A stretch of 64,000 nt of DNA from Rhyacophila brunnea (Eukaryota > Arthropoda > Insecta > Trichoptera > Rhyacophilidae). The notes beneath the pieces are model-generated. The model had not been told where the DNA came from. It was given only the letters and a program-made list of their open reading frames with translations, and did no database searches. Positions within the stretch are counted from its first letter, which is position 1; every line of letters starts with the position of its first letter. The stretch spans positions 310,001 to 374,000 of the forward strand of contig JAGYXB010000180.1 in the NCBI GenBank assembly GCA_022495005.1, written 5' to 3'. Position numbers and translations under genes: made by a program. This document shows, one piece after another, positions 1 to 11,171 of the stretch.

Positions 1-432
1 TCTTGTCTAATTTCTCGTCCATTGGTTTATTTTGTGATCTTTACGCGTTATGCTCAACATGCACATTTCTATGCCACCATGCGCTACATATGATTATGAC
101 TTTTATCGTCGCTATAGGATTGGTTTATCGAATATCCGTTTTTGTCAAAATCGACCTTTCAATGCAAAACGATTTTTTGTATTTAAATGGACCAGAACCA
201 TCCTTTTCTATAAATTGCTTTGTAATGAAAACAGCATTCAAATGCTGTAAAAATAACAATTTAAATATCTCCATGTATTTAAATATAGGTGATGAAATTT
301 ATTTTTCGTCTCCTGAACATTTGACATTTGGTCTATTCGACGAACCAATCCTACAGCGACGTTACATTGAGTGTCCGTGTTTTGCATGCCTACGTGAGCG
401 TTAGTAGCACATTTTGCGCTTACGACACAAAA

Positions 433-605
433 GGAAGTCAATTTTGAAGATACTATTCAGATGAAAAAATGCATTCCATGTCAGTTTTGTTCTGCGAGCT
501 ATCTCGTCATACATAACACTGTCAATTGACATTTGTTATCCAAGATAGACGCAGTTGTTGACCCGCTCAATTTGAGTGCCATTGACGAGGAAAGCAGTTT
601 ATATA
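433..605 (-). mobile_element. RTE-type LINE fragment, old and diverged
   Basis: It aligns by eye with the antisense strand of the RTE copies at 10031-10190 and 61090-61265. Shared blocks include TTTTGAAGA..ATTATTCAG, a degraded form of CCAGATAGATG and GAGTGCCATTGA. It covers the part of the ORF just after the reverse transcriptase core. It is much more diverged than the other RTE copies and has no usable ORF. The 1-432 stretch has short ORFs in all frames but nothing I recognise. Confidence 0.6.
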
Positions 606-738
606 CTCATACAAAACAGTAGCATATTATTATTAATGTTGTTTCACAAATAAATATATATATTATATAATTAAACGCATTTTCAAGTAAAATATTTTGC
701 CCCTAATTAAATTTTCAGTCCCTCAATATTATTCAATT

Positions 739-954
739 GATGGCGGCGCGGCTTAGGCGTCGGCCTATAGCGTCGTGGGTCCCAGGTTCGAATCCTGGCT
801 GTGGCAAGTACACATATTGTGTATTTGTGTATGAGTCAAGAGTATGGACCTAATAGGTTGAGCAAGTGGCTGACATCCATTTCTAGTAAAAACAAAATAT
901 GTTCCACTCCGTGGAGGCCCATATAATCCTATTAGGATCGGACATGGTCGAAAG
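739..954 (+). mobile_element. SINE1 copy
   Basis: tRNA-derived SINE. The head has an A-box-like GGCTTAGGCGTCGG and the B box GGTTCGAATCC. A conserved body follows (ATGGACCTAATAGGTTGAGC, GTGGCTGACATCC), then the tail GATCGGACATGGTCG and a short A run. The region between TTCTAGTAAAAAC and the GTGGAGGCC block is slightly shortened. No clear target duplication. Confidence 0.85.
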
Positions 955-1099
955 AAGAATAATCATTATTAAAATTTTCTAAATTTAAAAGAATTCTTCA
1001 TTCGAATATAGTTTACAAATACTATTTTAACAACAGGCTCTACCAAATCATGGCTAATAATATAAATATCTTCGACGTCTTGATTGTCTACCGTAGAGG

Positions 1100-1250
1100 C
1101 CAGGTCACAATAGCTGATTAGCCCAACTGAGGGTTGCGAAGACTTGGGTAGTTCTTCCCTTTAAACCGCAGGGACAGTCCCAAAGGATATGTTTATACAT
1201 AAGCATGTGTCTTAAAGCCAAGCTGCTAGGTTGTCGGAGAAAGCACCGTG
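1100..1250 (-). mobile_element. possible LINE fragment shared with 31300-31420
   Basis: The phrase CCAACTGAGGGT, followed by GTTCTTCCCTTT and a CCCA..AGGATRTG block, recurs at 31315-31390. Read on the minus strand, the second copy gives a stretch like HILWEYPRLQLKG, which resembles the zinc-finger/RNase H end of I- or R1-type LINEs. The match is short and the call is tentative. Confidence 0.35.
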
Positions 1251-1275
1251 GCTAGTTAATAACTAGAAACTCAAA

Positions 1276-1320
1276 CAGTGATTCTCAACCGTTTTCGTGT
1301 TGTGGAACCCCTGACTATTT
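1276..1320. mobile_element. hAT-type terminal sequence remnant
   Basis: CAGTGATTCTCAACCGTTTT followed by GTGGAACCCCTGA is the classic end of a hAT (Charlie-like) DNA transposon. No matching opposite end with an 8-bp duplication was found nearby, so only one end is called. Confidence 0.5.
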
Positions 1321-2849
1321 GATACATTATTAGTAATTTAGTAACAGAATATAGTGTGAAGTAGAAAACATATACACACGGCTAATTGCCACCGATATAG
1401 AAAAAAATTAAAATTTGACGTAAATTACTTAGATTATCTTAAATGGATACATTTAAAGAAAGACTTGTGGTATACACATATACAACGTGTGTAGTAGACA
1501 ATGATGATATATTTTGACTACTGAATACCAGGTGAAAACTCTACCGACCAGACGTACCTAGCGGAAAAATACGAAACTTGCAATTTGAGACCTTATTTTT
1601 GAGATAATAAATATATATTTAAACACATTAAGAATTCATAGAATTGTATAGAAGAAATAATCCCATCTATTATATTTATTATATTGTGGTCATGTTTATA
1701 ATTAGAATTTACTTTATTAGGTTTCCTCTGATGTACAGAAAATATTTTTAATAAACTCACAGTTTTATGATTTTTTATATTTATTTAAAAAAATATCAAT
1801 TTTTATAAAAAAAATAAAAATGTTGTATAACATGAAATTCTTTCTATTGTGTATTTCTCATAAATTGACTATAACATATTATCCCAAAGCATAATAAAAT
1901 CCCCGCAGCTAGCCGCAAATGTCTCTATAATATAAACACAAAAAAATAGGTTCTTGTAGAAAAAAAGATAAACCACTAATAATAAAATATTTTTATCGTG
2001 AGGGACCTTAAAATCAGTCAGTGTCCACTGCCTAAGGTTTCCACGTATCTAAACACGCAACTGGTAGCACTGCTACTGATTTTGTATAAAATTCAAGCAA
2101 TGTTATTTTAAATAGAATATTGGTTTTGAACAATAATTAATATATCTTAGTAGATGTAAATATGAGTGGACTGTATGTAAGATTTGGTTGGAACGGCAGT
2201 GTTGAGGGAGCACGGGCAATAATCTGGTGTTATCGGTGGCAAATGAAGGTCCTGTCTGTGAACAATGACTGATTGATAATTTTTAATACCACTATTGCAT
2301 TTTAAGTTTTTGTGAGTGAAAAAAATCGTATGGAGGTTATTTCTTAATATTTTGAAATGAAATTCAGAACACGTGACGTGACTTCTTACTCAAAGATTGA
2401 GATGTATTTTTTTTATTTTTCATATCTTGTGAAAATTCTCGTTAAAAGGGCCCCTTTCTGCTACAAAGGCCTTTACACGTTATAAAATAATTACACCTTT
2501 TCTAATATTATTTTTATAACCACTACACATTGACTGGAAAAATCGTGGACTTTGTTATATGTTAATTGAAGATTAGTTTGCAAACACACACGTGTTTTAT
2601 TTTAATTTTCTATTGTAAATTGTGAGATCATGGATTTAGCTCCACAAATGCCTAAAAAAACTATAATATAGAGAAAAAAAAATACGAACAAAAAACTAAA
2701 TTCATAACCCAAAACCGTCAAAATATCACAAGTGCCCTTTTGCTTTTGGGACGACGATATATATTAATATTTCTCTGAGTTTTAAAATTATGTTTAACAT
2801 TACAATTGATTTGTGACAGATTGACGGAAAAGTATAAAAATATCTAAGT
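1321..2849. other. unassigned AT-rich stretch
   Basis: No gene seen. A short block near 1996-2035 (GGGACCTTAAAATCAGTC) recurs near 23505-23525, so part of this is probably an old repeat. The rest shows only A/T runs. Confidence 0.4.
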
Positions 2850-2858
2850 ATGGTGTCT

Positions 2859-3100
2859 GTACACCCAAGATGGCCGCGCGGCTTAAGCGTCGGCCTATAA
2901 CGCCGTGGCTCCTCGGTTCGAATCCTGGGTCTGGCAAGTGCACATATTGTTTTTCAATTTGTGTATCAGTCAGAGTATGGACCTAATAGTTTGAGCAAGT
3001 GGCTGACATCCATTTCTCGTAAAAACAAAATCTGTTAATACAAACCTCCACTCTGTGGAGGCACATATGATCTTATTAGGATCGGACATGGTCGAAAAAA
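2859..3100 (+). mobile_element. SINE1, full-length copy with 9-bp target duplication
   Basis: ATGGTGTCT occurs at 2850-2858 and again at 3101-3109, directly bounding the element. It starts GTACACCCAAGATGGCCGCG, carries the tRNA-like head with B box GGTTCGAATCC, the conserved body, the GGATCGGACATGGTCG tail and an A7 run. This is the best copy for defining the family's limits. Confidence 0.92.
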
Positions 3101-3109
3101 ATGGTGTCT

Positions 3110-4239
3110 AGTGAAATAATTTGAATGTTTGATTGAAACAAAACATCTTGACATGTGGTACTATCATGGGGTAATTTTTGTAGTTTATATAATTATAAAA
3201 TTAAATAATAGGCATACAATTTCCCGCTCAAAAATGAAAACATTTAAAAAACACTAAGTTAATTTCTGGTTGAAGACGAGAACCTCCTTGCGCAAGGTTA
3301 TCATTTTTCCAATTTTTCCCAAGAGTGCTTTAGTAACACTTTATAATTTAAAATTCCACAATCAGATAAAACAATAATGGGGTACTTAAAGCGAGCAATC
3401 TGATAGACACCCCGGGGAAATAGGGGTGCGGTTGTTCGCCATGCACCTTCGTTATATGGGGGTCCAAATTTTAAGGGTATGTAGTTATTTTCGGGGCGGT
3501 TTTATTGTCGTTTTACTGCGCGGGCCGAGAGGAAAATAGGCAGTGGTGGATTATCTGACAGATGCAGATGCTTGTAGGGTTTTACAGGGCCTCAAAGTCT
3601 TTTAATATTCTGTGTCTGAATATTTCTAAAAGCTGGGTTGGTTAGTAGATACAGCATATTGCATTGGCAAAAACCGTCTTTTGAAGTGAGGTGAACGATT
3701 CGCAAACAAAAATAAATTTTACGTATTTGGGCAGTAAACATTCGAAACTTAAGTATATAATATTATTGATACCGAAATAAATATTCTTTTCTGTTATTGC
3801 TTGGTTGAATATCATGACCTTCATGAGCAGTTGTTATTCATCTTACTGTCTCTGGACTCACAGCGAATTGCATTAATGCTGACATAAATGAGACTCCAGT
3901 CACAAGCTTACGATGCCAATCAGTGACAAAGACTCCATACTAGGCGATTAATTAAAGCCTACCTTCTTAAGAAAAATGGGTTATAATTACCTATTAACGT
4001 ATTTAAATAATAACTTAATTTTTTTATATTCGACAAAAATAATGTAATTTGCCAACGACATCTGTGTGTAGGCATATATTATAAGTTGATTGCCTGCTTT
4101 CATATTCAGACCGTCCGAATATGTACATGGCACTAATACGTTACCAACTATAGCACAACACAATAAAAAAGGTTCCAAATAATTTCGAACATTATCGCAT
4201 CTATTGTAAATAACAGACACAAACAATTTCAAAACTAGT
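3110..4239. other. unassigned stretch
   Basis: No gene recognised. A GC-richer block at about 3405-3600 (CCCCGGGGAAATAGGGG and GCGGGCCGAGAGG) may be a degraded DNA transposon, but nothing diagnostic was seen. Confidence 0.35.
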
Positions 4240-4590
4240 GTCATACTATCAGATGACACGAGGCTGTAGGTATTTAAGCCAAACGGGCCTCCGGTGTATA
4301 CTGAGAATTTTTGTAAAAATATATATTTATTTACTCGCTGGACTTAAAGCCAAATAATCTCACAGTAAGAACGCTCAGCTATCATGATATGACAATTTTA
4401 TAGCCAGAATTTGAATCACGTTTGAGCACTACCTACCTGTTTTTTTTTCAATATCTATTTTGTAGTGCCTGTTGTCTTTATAAAAAGGTAAAATTTAATA
4501 TATTAATTTTTGTTTGGTAAAATACTGAAGATGAACAAAATTAAAATTCATGTACATACTGTACATAATATGGTTGTATTAGGACAGATA
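4240..4590 (+). repeat. dispersed repeat R, copy 1
   Basis: Parallel to 58905-59230. Shared, in order: GTAGGTATTTAAG, a CGGGC..CTCCGG block, CGCTGGAC, a TTTGAATYACG block, TAGTGCYTGTT and AAAATACTG(A/T)AGATGAA. Order and spacing match over about 340 bases, so this is one dispersed family. The GTTTGAATTACG-like block could be a decayed B box, so a SINE origin is possible. Confidence 0.6.
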
Positions 4591-5665
4591 TTAGCTACAG
4601 ATTTTTTACCTTTAAGGCTATACCTCAGTTGAGGCATGGTCTAAAAAGATCGTGGATAGGCGATGCGCGGATTGCGGGTCGCGGGTGCAAATGACGCATG
4701 CCGAACGAAATATAATGTGTCATATAAATCTAACATGCGTCCATTTAATGTTCTGATTATTGTTCTATTAGTAACAATAATAATATATTCATTGACATGT
4801 TTTCTTTTTCAAGTAAATGGGTACCGTTTTTAGTAATCTTAACACGATTTAAGAATTAATACATCCGTCGCCATCACGAAACAAATTGACGTATTCACAC
4901 CTCGACGTTCGCTCTCCGACTGCCAGCGAGTCCAAAAGTTCGTCGCTCCTATAGTTGAAAATTATTTGCCCTTTCACTGAAGTATCGTCTTAATAGGCAC
5001 CCTTCAACACTGATGCCAATACCAACCAGTGGTCCACCTTCGAGTCGCTGATGAAATACGAGTTCGTCTCAGATATTATGGTTGAGAAAGAGAGTTTGTT
5101 TTTAAGCCTTAGCTCTTCAATGAGATTCTTGGTTGATTAATGCATATACTCTACACAAAATGAAATAGATATATTTTTTAAACTTCTGACAGAGTATAAA
5201 TTAATTATCTTTATTTTATTAAATAAATAAATCCAAAATTAAGTCGTCAGTTGGATTGAAGAAAGCTAATACAGTCACAGTTCACTTTTATCAGTGCTAT
5301 TTTTGATCCGTTTAGAGATTGTGAATATCTTAAAATAAAAATAAATATTTCACGGTCTAAGTAAATATTATTCCACAGTCATACCTTGCTCCTCTCTCCC
5401 ATGGGAACTATTATAAGAAAGTCGCTGTAAACTCAGTCAAAGCAAGAGATATTCTCAGGCCTAAACAACTGGTGATGCTTCACATCAAACGTAGGGCCTT
5501 GTGATACGTTCGATTAAAACTGAGTGTGGTGCGAGACGTATTGGTTTGGAGGGAACTATTAGCTAGTGATACCATAGGATAGGCAATGCCTGCTTCAATA
5601 CTAGCAAGTGAAACCACTACAATTTGAAGCCGGGTTTGCCACACCTATGGTACAATTCATACCTT
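4591..5665. other. unassigned stretch with a possible LINE-like block
   Basis: No gene seen. The block at about 5540-5600 (TTGGAGGGAA..TAGCTAG..ATAGG) resembles 12845-12905, suggesting an old dispersed element. A GC-rich patch at 4660-4700 looks tRNA-head-like but lacks a proper B box. Confidence 0.3.
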
Positions 5666-5916
5666 TGGGTCTATTCTGTACTTATCGACCGCTAAAGTGA
5701 TAAAGTGATACATATTATCAAACTTAGGGTAGGTTTATATCAAAGTATTAGCACTTATTGTAACAATTACAATACGTTGGTTGTAATTGTTGCAATAAGC
5801 GTTATATTTTAACAGTGCCTCTCTTGCTGCTGTTAAAATATGATACAAACCTACCCTAAGTTTGATAATATCGATCACTTTATCACTTTAGTGGTCGATT
5901 AGTATAGAATAGACCC
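5666..5916. mobile_element. foldback element (family F1) with two internal hairpins
   Basis: Long arms: 5666-5740 pairs with 5844-5916 (GGGTCTATTCTGTACTTATC against its inverted partner ending TAGACCC; also CAAACTTAGGGTAGGTTT). Inside the loop are two more hairpins. ATTGTAACAATTACAA at about 5758-5773 pairs with TTGTAATTGTTGCAAT. TTTTAACAG..CTCTCTTG..CTGTTAAAA lies at about 5807-5839. The pattern is that of a non-autonomous foldback transposon. No transposase is present. Confidence 0.7.
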
Positions 5917-6920
5917 ACTTGAGTACTTTAATCACTTTAATGTATTGACTACAAAAGTATAGTTTTGAGATATCAACGTTTGAAGTTACAATACATTTAT
6001 ATATTCTGTAATATTGCGGTAAGTTTAAGAACTTCGTATGAGCTTAATACTTTAGTATATCAAATCAAAATAATACACTAATGCACCAAACTATACATCA
6101 CATCGATGCATTACTAAAGCAGTCAACTTCTTAAAATATTTTCAAAATACTTCAGTGAAGTAACTCAATAACAACGCATTTCACATTTTGTTTGAGTTAA
6201 TACGTTAAAGCAATAAATAAAGCAAAAATTTCTGAATAAAACTGCATTATTAACTAGAAAATGATAATTTTTGACTTAATACACTAAAGTACTCATGGTG
6301 CGAATTGTAGAATTATTTACTTAGAATTGCCATATATAAGTGTTTAATAAGAAGTCTTTGACATTGTGATACATTTCCACGGCTTAAAAAGTGCACAAAC
6401 TATCACATTGAATCACATTTACATCCATCAGGGAATTGCGTACTTAACCATAGGTATACTAAGTTGTAAAAAATCTATCAAATTATACACGTCATCATAT
6501 TATTTTGCTACGGTGTATATCTACCTAATGCCTTTACAGCTCTTAATCCGGGACTGAGCTTAGAGGCGTAGAAGCGTAGCACCTTCTTTGTCCGAGAATG
6601 TAGACGGCTGCTACGGCAGTTGTAAAATTTTCACATTGTTGAAAAGCCGTGCAGTACTTAGTGCGCTACTCTGGGTTTGACTGAATAAATACAGAGAAAG
6701 CCTACATAATAACAAGCAGGTAGGGAAGATACTGTTTGCTTTGCGGATAAACTTTTTTTTACAAAATATTATTTTCATTTTAGTACAATGTTTGATGATG
6801 ATGGTTCCACCTTTTACTGATGTAGTAAAAGTATTCGTGTTAATTTATCCAAAAAAATGCTCCTTCCTGCTGCTAAAATCCTATGTGGATCTTGGCCTCT
6901 CTTAGCATCTGTCTCTATCC
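5917..6920. other. unassigned stretch
   Basis: AT-rich. The short ORF at 6366-6557 has no recognisable domain and no coding signature. Nothing supported. Confidence 0.4.
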
Positions 6921-6955
6921 ATCAGAGGCGAAGGGCGGAGGTAGGCTGCCGAAGG
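6921..6955 (+). mobile_element. MITE-A terminal fragment
   Basis: The sequence GGCGAAGGGCGGAGGTAGGC matches the left end of MITE-A with one change, then diverges. It is probably a solo end or an internally deleted copy. Confidence 0.45.
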
Positions 6956-7390
6956 TGGCCAGGGGGCGGATCTTCACTAATATTAATATAAAATGGTATT
7001 TATTTGTCGGTGACTTGAGGGTTTGAATTCCAGATTTAGATCAAATGCATATGCTAATGTTGTTTTTTAAATATACGTGTGGTGTTCATTATAATATTAT
7101 TATCTACCTAAATTACATGAAAACGATTTATTTTAAAGCTTTAATATGAATAAAAGCACCATGCAGAAGTCCAGTGGTGAAGGGTGGAGGTAGGCTGTTA
7201 AAATCCACCATAAATAGTAAACACTAAATTTTGTTAGTCATTCGTATTCGTTTTCATTGAAATAAGACTACAATTATTTACAGATAGTGTTGGTTAGTTT
7301 TTAAAATTCAATTAAACCCCGCGAAACCAAGCCATAATATTATATAATAGTCAAAATATACTCGTCTATCTATAAAATATAAATTAATAC

Positions 7391-7735
7391 ATAATTTTGA
7401 AAAACACTTTCTGAGAAAATATATTATAAACCAATAGAAAAAATATTTTTTGAAAAAAGTAAGCCTCCCCGGCAGAGAATCAAACCCTGCATCTCCCAGG
7501 TTTACGCCCCATCCGCGCATTACCTCTATGCTACGCGGTGACATACTAATTGCGACAAATTTTAGCTATTGGCCACTTTTGATGAACTGCGCTCTTCTAA
7601 ATCAAGCTACTTTGACAATCGATTTTTGTTTATTTAATCAAAGTAGATACCTATTACTTCAATTACTAGCCGACGTCGTGGATTTTTCTAATATTTTTTA
7701 TGATGTAACTTAACTGAACTTGCTTATAATTTATG
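7391..7735 (-). mobile_element. SINE2 copy, inserted in MITE-A
   Basis: On the minus strand the head holds the B-box form GGGTTTGATTCTC, preceded by an A-box-like region over about 7505-7545. To the left is the family 3' region (CACTTTCTGAGAAAATATAT, CCAATAGAAAAAAT), nearly identical to 58530-58565. Its interruption of MITE-A shows it is the younger of the two. Confidence 0.7.
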
Positions 7736-7740
7736 ATTAA

Positions 7741-7803
7741 CTATTTCTTTTATTCAACACATATCTTAAATCTTGTGAATTATTCGTTGAATAAAAGAAA
7801 TAG
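7741..7803. repeat. perfect 18-bp inverted repeat hairpin
   Basis: CTATTTCTTTTATTCAAC at 7741-7758 pairs exactly with 7786-7803. The loop contains CTTGTGAATTATTC, the 3' end motif of SINE2 (also at 19776-19800), so this looks like a SINE2 terminus next to an inverted partial copy. Confidence 0.7.
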
Positions 7804-8222
7804 TATATATTTTTGACCTATTGGAGATTGGTTAGGAAGGGATAAATGAATTTAAAGAAAACGAACCAACAACATCTGTAATAGGTATTCTTAATCCAAC
7901 GAAAACAAATAAGTTTGAATGAAAAAATGTCCATAATTTTGTCGTTTCGTCCAAAGTATACCAAAACTATTATAGTTTTTTTTAGGCAGAGATTAATTGA
8001 TTTTTAAAAACAAACCGACGAAATCTGTAAATTGCACTATTAGTTCAATAAAAACAAATACGTATGGCTAGACAAGTTTAAAATGCACTTAACAGCCTAC
8101 CTCCACCCTTCGCTACTGCTATCCAGGTCTGATCAAAGCTTTTAAATTCAACTCGACCCTATCCCTACATTTTGTATGAGGTCGACCAGGTTTTCGCTGG
8201 CATTCCTGCTTCCTGAAATTAT

Positions 8223-8340
8223 TTATCATGCGTCACTCGTCCATTCTATGTACATGAACCCAGCTATCTTAAGCGGCTTATTTTGATGGACTGTATATGC
8301 CTGAGGCATATACGCAAAATGGACGAGTCACGCATGACAA
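8223..8340. mobile_element. short foldback element
   Basis: TCATGCGTCACTCGTCCATT at 8225-8244 pairs with 8316-8338 (ATGGACGAGTCACGCATGA) with one mismatch. The loop holds a second palindrome (TATGCCTGAGGCATA). Structure suggests a small MITE; no other copy in the window. Confidence 0.5.
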
Positions 8341-8583
8341 AAATTGAGATGAAACGAAGATCTCGTTGACCTCTGAATAGTTGGGTTTAACGAGTTGGGC
8401 TTCTAAAAAAGTATAGGAAATTATCTTTATAGACAGACGCTACATGCCAAGGTACACATAGAATTGTAACACCAAGAGAAATAAAGAAGTTTATTTAGAA
8501 ACGTCACATGCTTTTTTTTAAATTAATGTTTTAATTTATAAATTAATGAGAATTACATATTAGTGGCTACTTATAGTAGGTAT

Positions 8584-9068
8584 CAGTAGCGAATGGGGGA
8601 ATAAATAGTGCACATTAATCTTTGTTAGTCATACGTATTTGTTTTTATTGAACTAAGACTACAATTTACAGATGGTATTGGCTAGTTTTTAAAAATCAAT
8701 TAAGCCCTGCCTAAACCAAACCATAATAGTTTTGGTATACTTTGGGCGATACAACAAAATTGTGCACACTTTTTCATGCATACTTATTTATTTTCGTTGG
8801 ATTAAGAATACGTATTACACATATTGTTAAATCATTTTTTTTAATTTATTAAGCCCTGCCTAAGCCAAAATTATTATTCTACTTATAAAATATTCGACTA
8901 TTTATTATGGCTTGGTTTTCGCTGGGTTTAATTGAATCTTAAAAACTAACCAATACCATCTGTAAATTGCAGTCTTATTACAATGAAAACAAATACGTCT
9001 GACTGACAAAGTTTAGTGTTCACTATTTATGACGGATCTTAATAGCCTACCTCCACCCTTCGCCACTG
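8584..9068 (+). mobile_element. MITE-A copy with 8-bp target duplication
   Basis: It begins CAGTAGCGAATGGGG and ends CTCCACCCTTCGCCACTG. Flanks are GTAGGTAT (8576-8583) and GTAGGTTT (9069-9076), a 7 of 8 match. The left end has lost part of the GGAGGTAGGCTG block. The halves mirror each other around TTTGGTATACTTTGG. It carries no ORF. Confidence 0.88.
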
Positions 9069-9076
9069 GTAGGTTT

Positions 9077-9577
9077 ATCATTAAAAATGTAAAAGTCACC
9101 TAGCGAATAGCTTATCAAATGAATTGTAGCCAATTGAGTGAAAATAGTGACAATAGATGTCACAGGAATGACTGCCGATAAAACAGTACTCTGCATTATG
9201 TTAAATAGTACCTGTGACTGAATTCATATTTCATTCTTGTTTACAAGCCGTCAAAATGGCTGAGCGTGTATATAAATCATCCTGACGGATAACAATCAAC
9301 ATTATTAATACACGACTATTCGTATTTTCAAGAGACAGTAATTTCAAATAACAAAAAAGCTAATTAACCAAACTATAAAGTCATTAAATAAATTTTAGAA
9401 AGTGTTAAATTCAGGTTTTATTATTCTGTTTCGCTATATCGTTTGCTATAAAAGTGACATTTCTTCGACGTATTAAGATTAAGATAGAATAATAATTGAA
9501 TTAATTGTTATAGTAATTGATAGAGAGAACTCTTTATAATGGTTATATATTGTATGCACTTGCCACTTGTACACTGT
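9077..9577. other. unassigned stretch
   Basis: AT-rich with no gene or repeat I recognise. Confidence 0.4.
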
Positions 9578-9585
9578 ATTATATT

Positions 9586-10305
9586 CATCACCATCAGCCT
9601 GAATCTATCCACTGCTGGATGAAGGCCTCTTCAAGCTTCTTCCACTTCTTTCGGTCCTGTGCGTTGCGTTGCCACGTACTTCCGCAGAACTTTATCATTT
9701 CACCGATCCAGCGGCCTCTAGGTCTACCTTGCAGACGTTTTGTACCTCTTGGATATCACTGGATGACTAAATTCGTCCAACGATTGTCTTTTCTTCTAGC
9801 AATGTGTCCAGCCCATCTCCATTTGAGGCTTTTACTGAACTCTATCACATCGCAAATCCTTGTCTGCTTCCTTATCCACTCATTCCTCTTTTTGTCTTTT
9901 CGCGTTTTCTCCATACCGCGTTGTGCTACTCTAAGTTTCTGGATCTCTCTGTTACTTAGGGTCTATGTTTCACACGTATATGTGATTACGGGAAGCACAC
10001 ACTCGTTGAACACTTTGAGATTTAGGCACATTGGAAGGTCACTTTTGAAGACATTATTCAGGCGGCCAAAAGCACTCCAGCCTTTACTCTGCGAACAACT
10101 TCATCAAATATACATCCATCTATAGACACGTGTTGTCCCAGATAGATGTAGTTTTTCACCTGTTCGAACTGAGTGCCATTGATGAGAATCTCTTTTTAGC
10201 CCGAAAAGCAGTTGAACATGACTTTCGTCTTTGTTACATTTATTTTCAAGCCTACTTTGTTGCTTACTTCAGCGAGTTCCTGCATTCTGGTTTGGTGGTC
10301 TCCTG
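9586..10305 (-). mobile_element. 5'-truncated RTE LINE
   Basis: Antisense match to the RTE at 60641-61360. On the minus strand it covers the region from the MQELAEVSNKVGLK block to the terminal QQWIDSG-like end and a short (ATG)n tail at 9586. It is broken by point changes and small indels (for example at 10083 and around 10196). ATTATATT at 9578-9585 and 10306-10313 is a likely target duplication, although low in complexity. The long + strand ORF across it is only an antisense shadow. Confidence 0.88.
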
Positions 10306-10830
10306 ATTATATTGTTAGGGTATATTATTATATATTTATATAATAATAATTTAGTTATCTATGTGAATTTAGTACTTAATAGTTATATTATTAATTTTAT
10401 TTAATTTAATACAATTCAGAATTGTTATAGTACTTTTTCCACTTTTGCCTTGTAGCCTGGATGGAGTTGGCCTTGCTAAGACATACGGATAAATGGAGTC
10501 CAGAGACGATCTAAACATGTGATCTTTTTTGGCTTTTCAAAAATAATTTTTAGTACAGTCCACTCGGGAAAATACTTAATTTTCTATAACGCCTAACGCC
10601 CTCCACTCCCTTACGGAGTTGATAGTAACTACGTATTAAAAAAAATATTATAACAGTTTATAAAACATAAAACATAATTCATAATTTTTGTTACTTCACG
10701 TATCTACTAGATAAATTCTCTTTCTATGTGATAACTATGATGTGATATTTAAATCTAAATAAACTCAACATTCCATCCCTGTATTGCTTAAATAAATGTG
10801 GGTCACATGCGATATGTCCATAATATAGAG

Positions 10831-10905
10831 CAGGAGTTCACAAAATTTTTCATCAAAGGGACAATTATTTTCAAATAAAAAATATTTAGCGGGCCGCCCT
10901 TTTTT
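10831..10905. mobile_element. hAT-like terminal remnant
   Basis: CAGGAGTTCACAAAATTTTT followed by AAAGGGACAA and GCGGGCCGCC has the layout of hAT ends (CAGNNGTTC.. then GGGCCG). No partner end found. The rest of 10306-11171 is AT-rich and unassigned. Confidence 0.35.
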
Positions 10906-11171
10906 TGTAAATATTTTACAAAAAAAACATTAATTTATTCTAATATTATCTAACAACAGTAATTGCAACAGACCTTGGATGCAATTGCAATATTACCAAA
11001 CTTACATTGGTGATTTGGGGGATACATTTTTCACCAGAACCAGTAAAATTTGACAACTAACAACACAACAACTATGGCAGCGGTACGCCCGTCACTCCAC
11101 CTGCGCTGAACCTCCCTCACTTCGCATATCCGCATACACAAGATTAAATTTTCAATTTAAATTTATTTATT

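Larger units (their letters stand above)
7172..8118 (+). mobile_element. MITE-A copy split by a SINE2 insertion
   Basis: Left end CAGTGGTGAAGGGTGGAGGT at 7172, inverted right end CTCCACCCTTCGCTACTG at 8118. The outer parts are near mirror images (AAGACTACAATTA, GGTTAGTTTTTAAAATTCAA, ACCAAGCCATAAT), as in other copies. The middle, about 7391-7803, is foreign and holds a minus-strand SINE2, so this copy is about 950 bases rather than about 480-590. Confidence 0.85.

Noticed and set aside
9517..10125. 202-residue + strand ORF
   Set aside because: It is the antisense shadow of the minus-strand RTE; the same shadow appears at 60810-61211.
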